A stretch of DNA of 64,000 nucleotides from Artemisia argyi (Eukaryota > Streptophyta > Magnoliopsida > Asterales > Asteraceae): the NCBI GenBank assembly GCA_030686995.1, contig CM060707.1:83399472-83463471 (forward strand), given 5' to 3'. Made by a program: the position numbers and the translations under genes. The notes beneath the pieces are model-generated. The model was not told the origin of the DNA, made no database searches, and worked only from the letters and a program-made list of their open reading frames with translations. The first letter of the stretch is position 1. The number at the start of each line of letters is the position of its first letter. Shown piece after piece: positions 32,624 to 43,670 of the stretch.

Positions 32624-32639
32624 TGTGGAATAAGATATC

Positions 32640-32845
32640 TTTTAAGTTCGTGACTTAAGTATGCTTGCATAGTTTGCCAACTTATTTAACCAAGTGTTTT
32701 AAGTGCGTGACTTTAAAAATTGTACTTGCATTGTTTGCGAAGGTTTGACCAAGTGTCTTGGCGCGTTAAGTGCGTAACTTTAAAAATTATACTTGCATTG
32801 TTTGCGAAGTTTTATTATTTGACCAAATATTTTGGCTCGTTATGT
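32640..32845 (+). repeat. Three-unit degenerate tandem repeat
   Basis: Units built on TTTTAAGTGCGTGACTTTAA..TTGTACTTGCATTGTTTGCGAA..TTGACCAAGTGT start near 32641, 32697 and 32767. They lie between the ends of the convergent antisense gene and pol. Confidence 0.75.
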
Positions 32846-33254
32846 TGCTAAGCTTGTACAGTGTACTTAGTATGTGCGCATCCGTCGTGGGGTGCGAACG
32901 CAAAACTTACTTCGACGTCTCAAGAGTAAGACGCTTAGCAAAGATACGTGATCCAATGTTGATGGGTTTGCAACCCTCTTACTCAACGAGTGAATTAGTA
33001 GGTTAACTCATCCTTTATGCCGCCGTGGGTCTTTAAGTGGTGCATGCACGCCATGTAGGCAAAAATATAAGATAAACAATATTGACATATATGCAATAAA
33101 GTAAAATACGCTATGGAGTTAGCTAGAAACCATAACATTTTATTGATACTTGCAAGTTTTTGAAAAAATAGAAAATACAATTCCTAGGAAAGAAAAAACA
33201 AACACTTATTGGGCATCACGTTGGATGCGAGGGTGTCTGTGTAAGGGCCGTAGC

Positions 33255-36200
33255 CTAGAAGTAACATTTTTTAAGATTGCAGATGTTCCAGGTGCGCGCT
33301 AGGTCTTGACCTTCCATATCGCGCAGTCTGTATGCGCCGTTGCCGAGCGCGTCTGTGACCTCGTAAGGTCCTTCCCATTTAGGTCCGAGCTTGCCTGTGT
33401 CTTCTGCGTGGCTCGCGTCGTTGGCGCGGTAAACAAAGTCTCCTGGTCTGAATGAAGTGTGTTTGACCTTTGCATCATAATACTTCTTCATTTTTGCCTT
33501 AGCCTTTGCTTCGCGTATAGCTGCGCGTTCGCGTCTTTCTTCCAGTACGTCTAAGTCTATGCGCCGTTCCTCGTCGTTTGTTGTGACGTTGACCTCTGCT
33601 GTGCTTATAGTTGGCATTCCTATCTCAGCTGGTATGACGGCTTCTGTTCCATAGACCAGGGAAAATGGCGTGTCGCCAGTACTAGTTTTGATTGTTGTGC
33701 GATGCGCCCACAAGACATGCGAGAGCTCGTCTACCCACCTTCCTTTGTGTCTGTCAAGGCGCGCTTTTATTCCTTCGCCTAGACTGCGGTTTGCGCGCTC
33801 AACTAGGCCATTGGTTTGTGGGTGTTTGACTGAAGCAAAGTGTTGTGTGATGTTCAATTGTGCGCACCAATCTTTGAATGGGTTATCACATAATTGTTTT
33901 CCGTTGTCTGATATGATCGCACCCGGTAGTCCGAAGCGACAGACAATGTTGCCCCAGACAAAGCGTTTGACTTGGTTTCTCGTGATGTTCACCACCGCCT
34001 TTGCTTCGATCCACTTCGTAAAGTAGTCTATGGCTACGATGAGGAATTTTACTCCTCCCGCTGCGACAGGGAAAGGTCCTGCGATGTCAATACCCCATTT
34101 GTAAAATGGCCATGGTGAGGTAATTGGTGTTAGCTCTTGTTGTGGTCGGCGCGGAATTGGCCTATGTACTTGGCAATTGCTGCATTTTCTTATCAGATCG
34201 CGTGCGTCGCGATGCATTGTTGGCCAATAGTACCCTGACCTTAGAGCGCTTACCACCACGGATCGCGGCCCTGAGTGCATACTACATGATCCAGCGTGAA
34301 TTTATCGGAGTACGTAGTTTGCTTGAAGAGGTCCAACACATCTGAGCCATGGCTGTAAGAAAGAGCGTCGATAGAGTACGTTGTCTCGTAGTTCAAATCA
34401 TTGCGCTGTGCACCGTATTCTTCGAGCGTCCTTATGATCTTGGGGTAGGATTCCCTTGCTAATGAATTCAATGATAGGTGTCATCCATGTAGGATCTTGT
34501 TCTTCTATCACTGTGGATATCTCCATTTCCAAGATTGACTTGTTTTTTAGGGTTTCTACCAATACCTGTTTTGAGAGGTGCGCGAAGCTTGTGGATGCGA
34601 TCTTGCTGAGTGCGTCCGCCTTCCTGTTATCTCCTCTAGGCACCTGTTTTATTGTGAACCTATCAAAGTTTTTGATCAAGGATTTTGTCTTTTCCAGGTA
34701 TTGGATCATGTGTTCATCTTTGGCTTCATATTCACCTAGCACGTGGTTAGCGACTAGGCGCGAATCTACGTTTGCTTCTAGGTTGCGTACACCCATTTGG
34801 ATTGCGATGTGTAGTCCGGCTAGTAGGGCTTCGTATTCTGCCTCATTGTTTGTGGTTGTGAATTCAAAGCGTAGCGCATAGGTGAATTCCATACCTTCTG
34901 GATTTGTAAGAATAAGGCCTGCGCCTGATCCATCTACACATGAAGACCCATCTGTGAACAGAATCCAGGGTTCCTGTGGATCTGTTTTAGTTTCAGATGT
35001 CGGGCTATCACTGTCTGGCTTCTCCACGATAAAATCGGCTAAGATTTATCCTTTGATTGCAGTGCGCGGTCTGTATGAGATGTTATACTCACTTAGCAGT
35101 ACACTCTACTTTTGTAAGCGTCCTGATGCGTCAGGCTTAGAGATAACCTGTTTGATTGGCTGGTCAGTGATTACAGCTATTGGGTGCGCTTGAAAGTATC
35201 TGCGCAACCTTTTGGCTGCGAATACTAGAGCTAAGACCAACTTTTCCATAGCGCTGTAGTTAGTCTCTATTTTCTTTAGGGCTTTGCTTACAAAGTATAT
35301 GGGTGTCTGGACGGAGTTCCTATCTGTCAATAGTACTGCACTGACTGCTCCATGGGTTGCCGATAAGTACATGATTAGTTCTTCCCCTGGTCGCGGTGCG
35401 ACAAGTTTGGGAAGAGATGCCAGATGGTTTTTAAGTTGTTGGAAAGCTTCCTCCGCTTCTTTAGTCCAGCGAAAGTCTCCCTTTTTAGTACACTTCGTGA
35501 GTGTTTTAAAGAGATGAAGAGATTTGTCTGCTGACTTAGATAAGAAACGGTTTAGCCCTGCTAGCTTTCCATTCAATGACTGGACTTCTTTGAGTGTGCG
35601 CGGTGAGGGGAGATCAATAACAGCCTTTGTCTTTTCAGGGCAAGGTTTGATTCCATCGGGTTCTATCAAGTATCCAAGGAACATGCCCTCGGTTGCGCCA
35701 AAGGTGCACTTCTTGGGATTTAACTTCATGTTTATTCGCCCCAATGTTCTGAATGTCTCCTCGATGTCGCGCACCAACTCGTCCTCTGTGTGGCTTTTGA
35801 TGACAAGGTCGTCAACGTAGACTTCCAAGTTGCGGCCTACTTGTTTTTCGAAAGCTGTGTCCACCAGTCGTTGGTATGTCGCGCCTGCGTTCTTCAGGCC
35901 AAAAGGCATTTTTGTGTAGCAGTACACTCCTTGACTGGTGTGGAAAGCTGTTTTTTCTTCATCTTCCACTGCCATCTGGATCTGATGATACCCTTTATAT
36001 GTATCTAGGAAGCATTTGAAAGGGTATCCGCACAAGGACTCGACCTTCCAGTCTATCTCTGGCAGTGGGTAGCAGTCCTGCGGACATGCTTTGTTGAGGT
36101 CCGTGAAGTCCACGCACATCCTCCAACTGCCATCGCTCTTCTTTACCATAACTGGGTTAGAAAGCCAGTCGTGATAGTATACTTCGTGCATGATTCCTGC

Positions 36201-37160
36201 ATCTACGAGCTTATGTACTTCTTCCAGAATAACCTTTGCACGATCTGGGGCCTGGCCGCGTTTCTTTTGTCGTATTGGAGGGTATCCTTGTCGGATTTGT
36301 AGCTTATGCTCTGTGATAGAGCGTGGTACTCCCGTCATATGCTTTGGTTCCCATGCAAAGATGTCTAGGTTCTTTTGCAAGAGTGCGCATACAGCTGCTT
36401 TACCTTTGTCAGATAAAGATCCTCCAATCGAAACTTGTTGTTCCGGATAATCTGGATGAATAGCGACTTTTAAATTTGGCGTTTTTTCGGTGCGCTGTTC
36501 TGGAATAGTCTCTGCTTCAGTTGTTACTGCGATGCATTCTCTTGGTGGTACTGTTGTGTTATAGAGAGTGACAACTCCTCCTTCCACTGGAAATTTAAGC
36601 ATTCCGTGCGCTGTGGATGGTACTGCGCGCATAGATGATATTCCCGGTCTTCCAATGATACCATTGTATGGTGAAGGAGACTTTATTACCATAAAGTGTA
36701 TCCATGTTTCTGTTGAGTGTTCTTCATCTCCTACGACCACCAACAAGCGTAACTGCCCCATGGGCCAGATCTTTTCTCCTGTGAATCCTGTTAATGACGT
36801 TGTTGCTGGTATCAATTGATTTTGGATATCAGGTCGCAGTCTTTTGAAACAGTGATCGTACAGGATATCTGCGGATGCTCCTCCATCAATGTACATGCGG
36901 TGGATATCATGTCCTCCTGTATGTATTTCGATAGTTAGAGGCTCCACGACTGCGTTGTCCGCAGCTATAGTAGGGAAAGATATCTCTTTTTCTGGAGAGA
37001 ATTTTTGGCTGACTTTTTGCTTTATCTTGCGTTGCCATGATTGTATCATGTATATAGTATCAGCTTTTTCCTTGGGGGGTTCTTTCTTACCTCCACCCCT
37101 TTGTTTGGCTTTCCCTTCTTTGATATTTTTTACAAGGTGGTCCATTCTGCCTTCTCTTAC
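33255..37160 (-). pseudogene. Gypsy pol: protease, RT, RNase H, second RNase H, integrase
   Basis: Single frame with gag. In order: protease (YIDGGASADILYDHCF, with DGGAS in place of the usual D[ST]G[AS]S) near 36910-36860; RT with CVDFTDLNKACP, MPFGLKNAGATYQ and catalytic YVDD near 35820; RT-linked RNase H (VITDQPI) to 35110; a second, archaeal-type RNase H (LFTDGSS, NNEAEYEAL, ANVDSRLV) from about 34965; integrase with CSNCQVH, GIDIAGPF, ISDNG and NGLVERANR (34180-33760) and a C-terminal GPKWEGPYEV domain. Nonsense codons: 35106 TAG, 35046 TAA, 34398 TGA, 34302 TAA. No frameshift. RT before integrase and the two RNase H domains define Gypsy, Tat type. Confidence 0.94.
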
Positions 37161-38891
37161 TTACTTTTCAATTAGTTGTTTTAGCTGGACGCACTCATTA
37201 GTGGTGTGGCCTTTTTGACCATGGTACTCGCAGTATCCACTCCCTATGCGCTTTTCTTCTGCGGTGCGCATTGGTGATGGTTTTGGGAAGTTTGCGCCTT
37301 CTGTTACAAATATTTCCCTTGGAGTTTTTGTAAGAGGGGTATATTTGTCATTGTCTCTTCCACTGCGGTAATTCCTACTGCGGTTGTTATTCTGATCATT
37401 GGATTGTCTCCGCGGCTGTTCTTGTTGCCTATAGTTTGAATAACCTTTTTTGCTATCCGCAGCAGCTGCTTCTCCTTGTATAAAGGATCTAGTGCGCTTT
37501 GTTAACTCATCAAAAGTCTGTGGAACTTTGTCGTTCAGCTTCCGGATGAGTTCTGGGTTATTGATCCCATTCATGAACCCTGAAATTTTTAGGATTTCAG
37601 GACATGCTTTGACTTGTATGCACTCATCCTTAAAACGTTCCATAAAAGCGCTGGTTGATTCCCCTTGACGCTGTTTCACTCTTGCTAGTTCCACAGGGTT
37701 TTTAGCGCACTTCTTTCGCTGGGTGAAGTTGAGGCGGAATGCTTTCCGTAATTCCTCAAATCTACCGATGCTCCTACGTGGGAGTTTGTTAAACCAAGTG
37801 CGCGCGTTTCCTACTAACGTGGAATTAAACATGTGGCACCACACAGGTTGTGGCCAGTTTTCGATAGTTGCGGCTGATTCAGAAATTTTTAGGTGATCGT
37901 CTGGGTCACCTGTTCCATCATATGTTTTCACGTTAGCGGGCATGCACCTGCGTTTGCGGTCTGAGTAATCGCTGATGCGCCGTGTAAACGCATCAATTTT
38001 CTGGCGTCGCCATGGGAGAGACATATCTTCATTCTCTTCCTCGCGACGTCTTCCTCTTGACTTCCAGTGTCCTGTTTCTTTATCCTCGTTGTCCGAGGAG
38101 TCGCTGGAAGAAGGGTAGTCTCTTTTTCGGCGCTTGCGCCGGCTTCTTTCAGAAGAAGAGCTTGAGGGATCTCTGCTTGGGGATCTTCTTCTCCCCAATC
38201 TGTCTTGAATCCTCCTACTCCCAGGTTTGGAAGATCCGTGGCTTGGCGAATGTTGAGGCCCTAATCGATCTTGTATTCCCCGACTGCCAAGTCTGGAGTG
38301 AACATTGGTGCGCCTCTCGCTATCTTCTGAGTATTGCGAATCAGATATCGTACCCATCCTATCATGGATAGTGGTACGTTCTGTGCGTCTGCCTCGTGGG
38401 TGACACAATGGTGATGGTTCGCGTTCAGGACCAAAATTGAGTCGGGCTTGTAGGCCCGCGCTTGCCCTTCTTGTTGCTTCTTCTTGCATGAGGGCGGTTA
38501 GGGTTTCATAATTTTGGGATACAAAGTTTCCCAAAGTTAGATCGGGTGCGTCCTCAGTTGTTGCAAAAATTTCTGCCTCAGTATTAGGCACCCTGTTTCG
38601 GTCAGGCGCACCTGGCGGCGCAGTGTTGTTCACTGCGGGTGTAGCTTGATGAGGAGTGGTGAAGAGGGTGCGCTGGAGTTCCTCAACGCTTGGGACCACT
38701 GGGGTGATTTGGGTAGTCCTTATAGGCAGTTCTACTGCTAGAAGAGGTGGGGTTGTCCCTGCCTCGTGGTGACCAGGTGCGCTGGTTGTCCCAGCAACTT
38801 GTCTGGAGGTCGGATCTTGTTGATTCTTCCTCTGATGGTCACGCTTTTCTGACTACGGAGTCCGCTGGCTTGAATTCTTATGTTTCGTCAT
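37161..38891 (-). pseudogene. Gypsy gag (capsid and zinc knuckle)
   Basis: The ATG at 38889-38891 begins MTKHKNSSQRTP, with nonsense TAG at 38853-38855. The frame then runs to TAA 37161-37163 and continues in phase into pol (VREGRMDHLVKN), so gag-pol was one polyprotein. Arg/Ser-rich RRSPSRDPSSSSSERSRRKR near 38180; retrotransposon gag domain at about 37990-37430 (KTYDGTGDPDDHLKISE; NSTLVGNARTWFNKL; RQGESTSAFMERF); variant knuckle CEYHGQKGHTTNEC near 37212-37175 with His in place of the second Cys, usual for this group. Confidence 0.92.
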
Positions 38892-38906
38892 TCTAGTTCT
38901 TAGTAG

Positions 38907-38925
38907 GGTCCCACGGATGACGCCA
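38907..38925 (-). other. Primer binding site of the Gypsy element
   Basis: TGGCGTCATCCGTGGGACC on the minus strand, two bases after the 5' LTR. TGGCG starts are common in Gypsy elements; I do not assign the tRNA. The old Gypsy at 41255 has a similar TGACGTAATCTGTGGGGA. Confidence 0.75.
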
Positions 38926-38927
38926 CT

Positions 38928-39418
38928 TGTTGATACAAAAGTTGGGCGTTCCTGGTTATTGGCTCTTGCTCTCGTACCAATTCGCTTCTTAGTACTTGTT
39001 ACCTGCGTACTAAGAAAATAAACAACACCGTTAGGCTTATCGAGGGATTGTCTCCCCCGATTAGACTCCGGCGTGAGAGTAAGTAATCGATTTAGGGTTC
39101 TCGTAGAGAATTAGGGTTTGTATATCGTCCCTTTGAATGAGAATATATCATTCCTTTTATAGGGGCTGAAACTGCGTGGGTTTCTTGCTCCTTACTCTTC
39201 GCACTCGTGGTGCTTATCCAAGGACAGGATATCTATTCCATGAATAGATAATCCTTATCGTGTACCCGGTGGGTTTAGTTGGGCTTTGGGCCTCGTGGGC
39301 CCAAGCTAATGATACTGCGGCCCAAACCATTGTCATGGCAGCCCACTTGTGGTGGACTTAGGCACTAGTAGTATATATTATTTGGACTCGTGGCCCAAAT
39401 ATAGACTATACGTCATCA
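38928..39418 (-). mobile_element. 5' LTR of the Gypsy element
   Basis: 491 bp, same limits as the left LTR, with about eight substitutions against it (for example at the CTGCGYACTAAG and AAACYGCGTGG words) and no indels seen. Confidence 0.93.
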
Positions 39419-39423
39419 ATATT

Positions 39424-39728
39424 CACATGTATCATGGTTTCTTGCTTCTGTACTTTATCATATGTGTTTGCTACTACGTCGCATGAGTACACTTTTTGAG
39501 TGTTTAATATGCTTGTCCATGGATCTGATTTGGTTATCTATCAATTATGGGTGAGTTGGCATTTGTTTTTACCTCCAACGTTCACAAGCAACGAATACTT
39601 TCTTCCAAACCGCGTAGGTGAAAATCACCGTTCAACCAAACCGCTCACCCAAACCGCTGGGGTGGCGGCGTTGTTCCCCGGCGGTTTGGGGCAAACCGTT
39701 GGCCAAAACGCTACCGTTGCCACTACCC
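39424..39728. mobile_element. Harbinger-like MITE, right part
   Basis: Continues the element begun at 28791 and ends CCGTTGCCACTACCC before TTA (39729-39731). Together the halves make about 640 bp. The inverted ends match at 11 of 15 bases. The GC-rich CCGGCGGTTTGGGGCAAACCG near 39680 forms a local inverted repeat. Confidence 0.62.
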
Positions 39729-39731
39729 TTA

Positions 39732-40160
39732 AGATTCTTTCCTAAGCTTAACTGCGATGACCAAAAAAAGATAATTTTTGATGAAAAAGATTAGACGGCA
39801 ATTAAAACTACAATAGCTCAAACATGATTTTTGGACATTGTAAATAGAAATAATGCGGGGTAGAAAATTCATTTCTTTAGAATTTAATTAGCAAAGGCAA
39901 ACATAACATAACCTTTGATTATTGTATTACGTAGTAGTTTACATGTAAACAGTGTAAAGTCAAAATATTGAGTAATTCAAATGAATAATGACATATTCAT
40001 ATCAGGAGATACATTAAGATTCAATGTTTCTTATAAACAACTTTGATTGGTTATTGATGCGTGGTTGTAGCGTTAGTGACGACATGCTCATATATCATAT
40101 TTAATTGTAACCGTATGAATTTAAATATACAATAATATTTGATAACGTATAATATTAATA
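39732..40160. other. Intergenic DNA, nothing recognised
   Basis: AT-rich, stops in all frames. It separates the Harbinger-like MITE from the nested hAT-type elements. Confidence 0.6.
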
Positions 40161-40646
40161 GGGGTTTTGCTAAATACAGGGGCGGTGCTGAGAGCGTAAA
40201 AAAAAAACTAGGCCCGGCATGAAAAAAAAAGTGCCCCTATATTATAATATCATAAACCATAATCAAGTACGAAAAGCTAAAAATACGAACAAAAATCATT
40301 CTTACAACAAAAGTATTACTTCTACAAAATAAAAAAAGTGGGTTGAGCCTATTACATTTAATGGGTATAAAAAATTTTAGTGCCCCTTAGTGGGTTGGGC
40401 CCGGCTTGGTTGCTGATGGTGCGCCGGCCCAAAACCGCCTATGACTAAACAATGCCCAGTGAGTAATGTTTAATATGATTATAAAAGGAAATTTAGACTT
40501 TATTAAATCAAAAATCGCATATATTTAAGTTAATTTGTATGTTCATTTATTGTGTATTAAATGCATAATTACTTTAAACATAAAAAAAAAACAGATTGTT
40601 TAATGTTGCTTAAACATTACTCAGTGGGCAGTGTTTAGTAAAACCC
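40161..40646. mobile_element. Nonautonomous TIR element with an hAT-like element nested in its left end
   Basis: Left end GGGGTTTTGCTAAA...CAATGCCCAGTGAGTAATGTTTAA (interrupted at 40177-40443) and right end TTAAACATTACTCAGTGGGCAGTGTTTAGTAAAACCC are inverted copies. TATTAATA flanks both sides (40153-40160, 40647-40654). The 8-bp duplication suggests hAT, although a 9-bp Mutator-type target cannot be excluded in this AT-rich context. Confidence 0.75.
40177..40443. mobile_element. Inner hAT-like MITE, 267 bp
   Basis: CAGGGGCGG at the left end and CCGCCTATG at the right are imperfect inverted ends of hAT type. The flanks GCTAAATA and ACTAAACA agree at 6 of 8. Removing it rejoins the outer element's terminal repeat. 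Confidence 0.6.
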
Positions 40647-40654
40647 TATTAATA

Positions 40655-41254
40655 TACTCAAGTTAATTAATTACACGAATAAATCAAGCCCATTATAGAC
40701 ACTTGAACAAGGTCCATTATCAAGACTTGATAGGATTAGCCACCTTCCCAAGTCATGACTGGCCTAGGAAAGCCTCTCAGGCCTATCAAATACATGCGCG
40801 AGACAACTGTATCACAACTATCATTAACAGTTAAGATGTACTATCTAACATATGACAATGGGAGAAACACGGACGAGAATATCTGAGAAGGGCATGACCT
40901 GGTACGAGCAAAGGATGGGCCGCCACTTGTCCAGTCTTGTCTGCACGCAGGAGGATCAACACGTGGTCTGTCTTACAGCCATCTGCTCATCCTTATGGGG
41001 TTCATCCTTAAACTCTAAATGTATTTCTATAAATTGAATACATCCCACACCCTCAAACGGCTCTTGAAATTCTCTCTACATTTCTGTCATATTATTTCAC
41101 ATAATAGACACACGCTACACGATTTGTTGTGAGTATTACCTAAGCTCGTGATTCTTAATTATATCTATGGGTTCTTACTGTTCTACACGAGAAATAGAAC
41201 AACGCAACCATCCCCAAACCAACCTTAATCACATTTTACATCTCATAAGTAAAC
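40655..41254 (+). mobile_element. Probable 5' LTR (start not found) of an old Gypsy element
   Basis: TATA-like TCTATAAATTG near 41019 and an end TAAACA at 41254 followed by a Gypsy-type primer site (41255-41272) suggest an LTR leading into the gag remnant at 41440. No second LTR copy and no left boundary are visible. Confidence 0.45.
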
Positions 41255-41272
41255 ATGACGTAATCTGTGGGG
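41255..41272 (+). other. Probable primer binding site of the old Gypsy element
   Basis: TGACGTAATCTGTGGGGA, similar in layout to the site of the Gypsy at 38907-38925. Confidence 0.5.
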
Positions 41273-41439
41273 AAATGATACAAAATAGTCACAAAACCTT
41301 TACCTATTTTTATTCATTTTCCCACCAAAAACCATAAAATTTTCCCCTATTAACGGAAGTTTCAAGTCAACATATCTGGTAAACAAGCCTCACAACCTCT
41401 AGCCACTGAAGCAAACAACAATCACCTCGGCCTAGTTCA

Positions 41440-43080
41440 GATGGAAGACCTCACTCATACAGAAGAGGGTCAACAGTTGCTAGAAAATTATGTTTAACAT
41501 TCAGCAAGAAACTTTACAAGGGGACCATCAGGATAAGTGCGACAACAAACAACCACGCCATCTTGCACGCTACACTTTCCCATGAAGAGCCTATAGGATC
41601 TCAGGAAGAGCAACAACTTTCAAGGCGAGATGCACCACAAAGGCCAGTTCAGGAACAGAGAGTCCAGGGTACTACATATGTCACAAGGGTTATGTCTAGC
41701 AACAGATCGGTACAAGGGTTCTGTAGGAGTAGAGACAACAATACATCCAGGTTTCGATAGGTGTTATGGCATATCTAGAACAAATGGCAGTTGAAAGAAG
41801 AATGGTCGAATCTCGGTAAACATAAAATGACCTACTTATCCTCCTCAACACACACATGTATCCAACGTTCAAAGTACACCACCACCTAGCACTAACTCCC
41901 AGGTTAACATAACAATGAGCCCAACTTAAAGAGATACCCTCATGTCCTTACTTGGATTATCCTATTAGGGTAACATTTCTCACACCCCACTACCAGTTCA
42001 AAATCCCTCTAAAGAGGGTTAGTCAGATTACTTACAAAAGCACTCACGGAGGGGGGGGGGGGGGGACACGAAAACACCACTTGAATTTATCCACGCCCGA
42101 ACACCTCAGGGCTATACCTATTGAAAGGGAACAATTCATTAGTTGGATTTTCGATTACGAACTCCCTGATGACCTTGTCATGCCTAAGAGTGTTGGCACA
42201 TATAGAGGGACCGGCTACCCTGACTCCTCATGTGTGGATATTTGAAGGAGCAATTAAGACTTGTTCTTGGAACTACCCAATAACTTGTCACATGTTTCAA
42301 AAAACTCTCACCAACTCGGTAGTTGCATGGTTCAAAAGCCAGGCCAAGCACATCATCTCAGGGTGGAAGGATCTGAAGGAGAAGTTTCTCACTAACTTCC
42401 GACCAATGTGGAATTACATGGGAAACTTCATCGACTTACAGCTACTAAGGCAGGGCCCCAACGAATCATTTGAAGACTTCACCGAAAAGTTCAACAATGA
42501 ATCAATGACAAATCCTAGGTATCAACGACCATCAACTCATTGGAGCCTTCATAGCAAGCATGATCACAAAAGAAGGCCGCATGCCACCAAAAACATGGCA
42601 AGAATGCCTAGAACTAGCAAGAGAGTTCATCAAGGACAAAAGGTTGGACGCTAAATGGAAATGCAGTGAAACACCCAAGGGGCGGCATCTAGATAACGAC
42701 CCATGCAATCAACACAAAAGATCGATTCCAAGATACGGTAGAAGAGACACGAGGAATGATGAGCATGCTGAAGCCCAAAACAATGTTATCAAAACCCTAT
42801 CTAAATCACTAGTTGATATTCGCATATCTGAAAAAGTCTCCAATACCTAAAACACACTGCACCCCCTTCCAGCCAGCAGCAAAAAAGATAAGAAACAGTT
42901 TTGGAAATTTCACAATGACAATGGTCAGGACACTAACGCGTGCAGGGAGCTGAAAAAGGAAATAGAAAAAGCCATCCATTAGGGTAAGCTGGAGAACCTA
43001 GTCCAGGAAACAAAGAAGACAACCAACAATGCTCCTAAAGAGGTAGCTGGCCACATTTACATGATTCAATCGTTGCAATG
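41440..43080 (+). pseudogene. Old Gypsy gag, frameshifted
   Basis: Gag capsid remnant. SVGTYRGTGYPD ends one frame near 42245, while IFEGAIKTCSWNYPITCHMF, VVAWFKSQAKHIISGWKDL and EKFLTNFRPMW continue in another, and MPPKTWQECLELAREFIKDK in a third. A decayed zinc-knuckle segment (FWKFHNDNGQDTNACRELKK) lies near 42898-42960 with its first Cys lost. A G15 run at 42051-42065 is a likely slippage site. Same gag type as the intact-frame Gypsy at 37161, but much more decayed. Confidence 0.72.
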
Positions 43081-43096
43081 AGGACGCTTTCAAAGA

Positions 43097-43249
43097 TTGG
43101 CAACAAACACCATCGCGAGTTATCCCTTGGGATGCTTTCATTCCATTATCGGACCTAATTGCCATTACGAAAAAATAGTATCATACAAAGTGAGCAGGGT
43201 AAACATGGATGAAGTTACCCCAGTTAACATAATGTTCGAGCATTGCTTT
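43097..43249 (+). pseudogene. Old Gypsy protease, left part
   Basis: The frame ends VNIMFEHCF at the insertion site of the young Copia-type element. The active-site triad region has decayed (NMDEVTPVN where D[ST]G is expected). The same frame resumes at 51940 after removal of the insertion and one GCTTT. Confidence 0.65.
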
Positions 43250-43668
43250 TGTATGACCTTAGATATACCAACTTTATCACAAATATAGAAGATTAGAAGA
43301 AGAAAGATGGTGACTTGATATGTATATATATGTATGTTAGAGAGAGAAAGTAGAGAGAGTAGAGAAAGAAAGAAGAGAGAATATTATTAAGAAAACACAC
43401 ACAAATACACACACAAGCACACACCTCAAATGAGCCTTTGAGGTGTTTAAATAGTAAGATACATGAGATGCCCTATGGGCTTTCTATGGGCTTGGGCTTG
43501 GACTTGGTTACATGGTTGGATAACTAGGCTTATGAAACATAGCACATAACATATTAGCTTGCCAAGTCCAAGGCCCAATGACTAAACTATTACTAATCTT
43601 AACAAACAACACAAAGTTACAATATGAGAATGACCATCACTTCATAATACATATTTTTAATGCTAACA
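43250..43668 (-). mobile_element. 3' LTR of the young element
   Basis: 419 bp. A polypurine tract (AGGGGGAG on the minus strand, 43671-43678) adjoins it. It contains GA- and CA-rich microsatellites (43330-43420) and a minus-strand TATTTAAA at 43446-43453 that could serve as TATA box. Confidence 0.92.
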
Positions 43669-43670
43669 AT

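Larger units (their letters stand above)
29126..39418 (-). mobile_element. Complete Gypsy LTR retrotransposon (Tat-type), 10.3 kb
   Basis: LTRs of 491 bp at 29126-29616 and 38928-39418 (TGTTGATAC...GTCATCA) are flanked by ATATT at 29121-29125 and 39419-39423. The coding strand is minus: primer site at the right LTR, gag-pol 38891-33255, polypurine tract at the left LTR. A second RNase H after the RT-linked one, and an antisense gene between pol and the 3' LTR, place it in the Tat/Ogre-Retand group (inference). The LTRs differ at about 8 of 491 positions. Confidence 0.95.

Noticed and set aside
33670..38371. Plus-strand ORFs opposite the Gypsy gag-pol
   Set aside because: Mirror frames of the real minus-strand coding sequence; none has promoter or motif support, unlike the antisense gene at 30023-32576.
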